This document shows, piece by piece, positions 51,101 to 57,100 of a DNA stretch of 64,000 nucleotides. Origin of the DNA: Cydia pomonella (lineage: Eukaryota; Arthropoda; Insecta; Lepidoptera; Tortricidae). The notes beneath the pieces were generated by a model. The model did not search any database. It was not told the origin of the DNA and saw nothing but the letters and a program-made list of their open reading frames with translations. The DNA is taken from assembly GCF_033807575.1 (NCBI RefSeq), contig NC_084710.1, forward strand, positions 18,828,357 to 18,892,356, written 5' to 3'. The number at the start of each line of letters is the position of its first letter. Position 1 is the first letter of the stretch. A program made the position numbers and the translations under genes.

Positions 51101-54100
51101 GTAAGTATCTCAGTAGTACAAAAGACGTACACAATATATAAATATTACATGAAATAATCGCACGTTGGTGTCTTTTGGTAGCAGTAAACTCTTTATTGTA
51201 CAAAAATACATATTAAAAGTAACATACAATTAATACGACGTACAAAAGCGGACTTATCCCTTTGAGGGATTTCTTCCTGTTCTCTTTTCCACTGAACCGC
51301 GGCGTCACGTGATTGGTCAATTTCTTTATAGTTGACTACAGCGTTTGCTTTTGAATATAATAGTTGAGTTGGGACTTGGGAGCCCATACACAAAAAGTAC
51401 GAAATTACAGTTTAGTATCAGAAATCATAATTCAACCATTACCGTCGATAAGTAAAAAAAAACTAATAAAGCCCAGCAACGGCATTAATGAGTAAAATTT
51501 AAACAAAACAAACTTAAATATTTTCGAAACCACTTCGCCATTTTGAAATTCAATCTTAAATCCATACAAAGTTATAATGGACAGGTGCCCATGTCCGGCT
51601 ACACGTAACGTGACAGTATCAAACGAAAGGCCATCTAAATATAACATCCACCAAAATAATCACCATTCAACAGATTCCGAAAAGCTTTAAATAGTAAACG
51701 CCAGTGCCACTGATTCGAATTGAAATGTCTTTGATGGCCCGCTTGCTTCGCGTGATCGCTGTGCGTAAACAAACATCTTAGCTTGTCGAGCCTTGGCCAC
51801 AGAATAAATAAGTATAAGTAGTAAGTACCAATAGCAAAAGTGACCATTAATACACCTTATTCCGTTGCAAATAAGGTTTACCTACGGTTCATCAGCTAAT
51901 TGCGTGGTGGTGACGCTAACGTACCAGCGAAGGGCGAATGGGGTCTTCCGGTTATTGATTTCTTTTTATTAATTACTGACAATCGATTTTAGTATGGTAG
52001 ATGGCATGATCGTGCCTACTAATACGATGCATAAATACGAGTATATAGAACGTCCTTGTTTTCTAACCATACTTCTATTAATTCACGACATATGTAGGGC
52101 GCGTCTTCAATGCGAGTTAGGTTTCATGTTGGTTCGAACGTCAATTAAATGAGACAAAATGACTGACGAATTGAACGTTCTAAATGCGGCTGTAACCACT
52201 ATCACTGTCGCCGTCAATTTTACTGTCAATTAATTAAGGATTTTGACAGTGACACTGCCCGCGTCGACGTCGCAGCAGTAACGCCGCAACAGTGTCACTG
52301 GCGTCAATGCTGATGTGGTCACTATCCAAATATCACCTTTATCTTAATGTGTGTTGAAATTTAACACACAATATGTAAACTAATTACAACCAATTCAATT
52401 AGGTAGTTTAGTATGGGTTAGTAGCACAGTGTTACTGGTGAATTCTCAATATAACTTGCTGTTAAGATAGAACATTGTTACAATGTTGCTATGCGCCTCC
52501 CAAAGGCGTGTAAACACTGTAAACAATAAGGAAGGAACACAATACGTACTTGTAATCGACCGTACCTTTTCAATATATGCAAAGATCACCTGTTTCACCT
52601 GGTGATGGTGTCGTAAGTTTAAGACCGTCTACCTTGCCACACTATATTGTTAGTACTCTAAACTGGCCTGATGGTAACAGATAAGCGCCATGCGTCTGAC
52701 ATGAGAATAGTATGACGGGCGTACTTCTATCATTGATGAGCTCTATGCTCCGGCGGCTTTCGTACTCGATCCGCACGAAGATTACTCTAAAACCGTCACA
52801 CGAAGCTACATTGTTATTACTCTAAACTGACCTGGTAACAGATGAGCGCCATGCGGCCGTCATGCGACCAAGAGAATTGTGAGACGGGCGTACTTCTATC
52901 ATTGATGAGCTCTATGCTCCGGCGGCTTTCGTACTCGATCCGCACGAAGATTACCCTAAAACCGTCACACGAAGCTACATTGTTATTACTCTAAACTGAC
53001 CTGGTAACAGATGAGCGCCATGCGGCCGTCATGCGACCAAGAGAATTGTGAGACGGGCGTACTTCTATCATTGATGAGCTCTATGCTCCAGCGGTCTTCG
53101 TACTTGATCCACACGAAGATTACCCCAAAACCGTCGCACGAAGCTATATTGTTAGTACTCTAGACTGACCTGGTAACAGATGAGCGCCATGCGGCCGTCA
53201 TGTGACCAGGAGAAGTGTGTGACGGGCGTGCTTCTGTCGTTGATTAGCTCGATGCTCCAGCGGCCTTCGTACTTGATCCACACGAAGATCACCCCGGAAC
53301 TGTCGCACGAAGCTAGCTTCTGGTAGGGCTCGTTCCATTTCACTAGGATCACCTGGAACGAATGAACTTTATTAGTTAGCAAATACTGTTGTTTTTATAA
53401 TATAGGTAATCGAGCAGATTAATCGCCTAATGGAAAGCAATTACCGTCACCCTTGGACACCAGAGACGGCCTTTAAGATCAGAGGAGGTAGGTAGTGAAG
53501 TGGTGGCTATCGCGCGAGGACATAATGTATGTCGAGCCTCGCACCAGAATAGCATCTCTTGTTCAAGTTTTGACATATGCACGGAAAGTGCTCATTCCCG
53601 CACGCGTGCGGGAAAGTAGCACCATATGTACTGTAAAATACTTTATTCAATGGTGTGTGTTCTCTTTGTCTAACACAGCAAATCATTGCCCAAGGGACAA
53701 TGATGATGATATAATAAATAAAATATTTGCCTAATATTGTAAAGAAACATTAAAAGTTCCATGTACCTAAGTTAAAACATGAGCACAATCAAAACTTCTG
53801 CGAGTTCAAGCCAGATTAGGGTCGTAGGTTTGCCTTTGCTGGTAAAGTATAAAACGTCTAATAGAAAATAATCCCATATTTACCGTGTTATGTGTTATTC
53901 CCAAAGAAAATGTAACCACTAAGTTTGTTATTCCATACGAAAACGTCAGAAATTATTAATTATCGCTGTCTACTCATAAACTGACTATTGTTTTCGTATT
54001 TAAGTATTATGTTTCAGATTTTATTCAGGATTTATTCTGACTGAAATCGGAGCCAATATAGGACCTTTATACATGGAATGACCATGAGAAATTACCCGGC

Positions 54101-57100
54101 AACCGCAAAGCGAATACATAAATATACGCACACATCTAAATAAATAAGATCGACAGAAGAAATATAGGTCGGGCCGTCATTCATCCGTCCTGAATAACAG
54201 GCCAGCTCCCAAATAAATAAAAAGTAATCATACATCATTTACGAAATGGAGTAAATGTTATCGCAGGCGGGACAATAAAGAGGGGAGGTATTTCGTGCCT
54301 GGCGGACGTGCCGGCATTCCCGTATTTCTAGGCTGCCGGGCCGTCTACAGAACATGATTATGCCGCTTTCACTGCCGGGGCTAAATTGAAAAGTGCCCTA
54401 GGGTCCGGCGTAAGTACTAGTGGATCTATAGCGAGCGCTCGCCTAACGGCCGCCAAGGCATCACGACAATACCCGCAGGTGCTCTTAAACTTAGGCGGCC
54501 GCTCGGTACGGAATGTGTTAAGGGTTAAGGTACATGGCGTTCTGTGAGTGATGAAAGAATGAGATCAATTTATAAAGGTTGACCTCACGGACTGGTGCGG
54601 CGTCATCGTGCGATCTAAGTAGATAGTGTTTTTATCTTTCAATAACTTTATATGATAACTGCTTGAGATCGTTACACATGCACCAAATTCTAGTTTAAGT
54701 CTAGTGCAAAAATCTTTGCCAGGTGTTATTTTATGACAATAGCCTTAGGAATTTACGCATAGGAACGATTTTATGCATAGGAAAGCTTTTCTCACGATAT
54801 CTGACTTATTTACTTAGTCCGTTCTGCGACGGCTCGCTGTAATCTGTAATTATCTTTAGCCGTATGTTGGTCTGATTTTAACTATTTTAAGACACAATAG
54901 GGCGCACCACCGCACAAGAATATTTCGATGCTGAATCCTTACTAATATTATAGATACGAATATAAATCTGTCTGAATGTCTATCCACCTGAAGGACGTAT
55001 TAGGATAATTTTCACCAATCATCTTCATATCAGCTAGTTTCTGATAATTTCAGCCCATATGCGGTGCGCCTAGGCGTACATGCAGTATAATAATAAATAA
55101 TAAATATAAAAAGCCTCTTTATTTTCCTATCACTTAGGTACATACTATTAATTAAACTTATTATGGTTAGTATATTTCAACTTAATTTAATGTTTTTTTT
55201 TTTCTTTCAAACTAAAAGTTGATAGGAACCCCACTTTATTGGGTAAAGGCCTCCTCCAATTTGTTCCATTCGTCTCTGTCCTTTGCCTTATTTAGCCATC
55301 TTTGACCGGCCGTGGCTACTATGTCGTCGCTCCATCGCTTTCGTGGTCGTCCTGATTTTCTTTTTACGTCGGGGCCTTTCCATAGAGTCACTTCTTTTGT
55401 CCATCTTTTATCCGTGTATCTCTACATGCAGTATAGGTATACTAAACGTACATGTTTTCGTAACAGGCAACATAAAGGGCCATTCACATATATAATTCAA
55501 CCAGCCGGCATTGCGACATACATGCCTTGTATTAGGAATGCTCTTATTGCCATGAAAACGGTGCATGCATACGAATGAGAGCTGATTTAGAGTTCAGACC
55601 CATGAAAACATATTTTCATTATACGAGTGCCTACAATTTTAATGTGATGTTGCTGTTGGCATAGTAGGTGGGGTAATTAAGCAAATAGATAACAAAACAG
55701 TTAGCAAATTTAAAAACAATTTAGTTGGCTACTTGGTAAGGTATGGTAGATTGTACATAGTGGGCCCTGAGTTTTAAAGCAAGTTAAGGATGACACCTGG
55801 ATAAACGGCAAGGTGAGGTAGAGAACCAACAACGTATATAATTATTCTCTAGGATTCCCTGGGACTCATGAGAGTCATGTATGTACGTTATCTATGGATA
55901 TATGGATATATATAGCAACTACTACGTTTAATCAGAAAGTAAGGCACTTTCTGATTATACTACAAGAACTTAATTACGATAGTCACGATAAAAATTTGCC
56001 TCTGCGATATCCACCGTCGGAGAATTCTGGTTTTTTATTCGGACATTTGGCTCGGCGTGAACCTTATAAAACGTTACGCTTCGCTCCGGTGAAGGGCCGT
56101 CGAAAGTGGCAAGATACATACTAATTGGTTTAATGAAATCTAGAAGGATACGTGCGTCAAACTAAAAGGCTTCATTAGTAACGCAGAAAATCAGCCAGCA
56201 AGGAAAGCGCTAATCAAAGATTAATTATGATTGTGTGGTTTTGGCCCCTGACAGGTCTAAATAGAAGTATAATTGAAAACCTCGATTATACTTGTCTGCC
56301 TGAGTCTTCGATTAATGTATCCTTTAAGCAAAGCAACAAACTGAAACGAAGCCATTTCGTGGCACTTTATTCTTTCTACGTTTTATTAGGGTTCCGTAGC
56401 CAAATGGCATAAAACGGAACCCTTATAGATTCGTCATGTCCGTCTGTCTGTCCGATTCTGTCAGAGCCACTTTTTTCCGAAACTATAAGAGCTGTATTGT
56501 TCAAACTTAGTAAGTGGATGTATTCTATGAACCGCATTAAGATTTTCACACAAAAATAGAAAAAAAAACAATAAATTTTGGGGGCTCCCCATACTTAGAA
56601 CTGAAACTCAAAAAAACTTTTTTCATCAAACCCATACGTGTGGGGTATCTATGGATAGATCTTCAAAAATGATATTTAGGTTTCTAATATAATTTTTTTC
56701 TAAAGCGAATAGTTTGCGCGAGAGACACTACCAAAGTGGTAAAATGTGTGTCCAAAGTGGTAAAATGTTGAACGAGATCTAAGTAGTTTTTTTTAATACG
56801 TCATAAAGGAACCCTTCATGGGCGAGTCCGACTCGCACTTGGCCGCTTTTTATATGTAAATTGTCTCGTTTGTGTACGAATATTATTTGTTTTACAAGGG
56901 GGCAAAGTTGTTGTTTAACAGCTCGTGCTAATATCTCTCGTGATAATTAATTCTGTTGAAGATTATTATTTGCTCCAAGATGACTTAAATAATTTTGAGA
57001 CATTTTGTACTAAAAATAATTTATATTTAAACTTGAATAAATGTTTCGTAATAAATTTCTCAAAGAAAAAACATAATGTAAACTATGATTTCACATTAGG

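Noticed and set aside
52677..53168. Mutually exclusive exon cassette
   Set aside because: Attractive because copy 1 still looks coding, but the copies lack the first 13-14 codons, have no acceptor in the right phase, and two have lost the structural tryptophans. Kept only as a possibility to test.
52677..53352. CRISPR or satellite array
   Set aside because: The 169-bp units are copies of the adjacent exon with its splice donor, without spacers.
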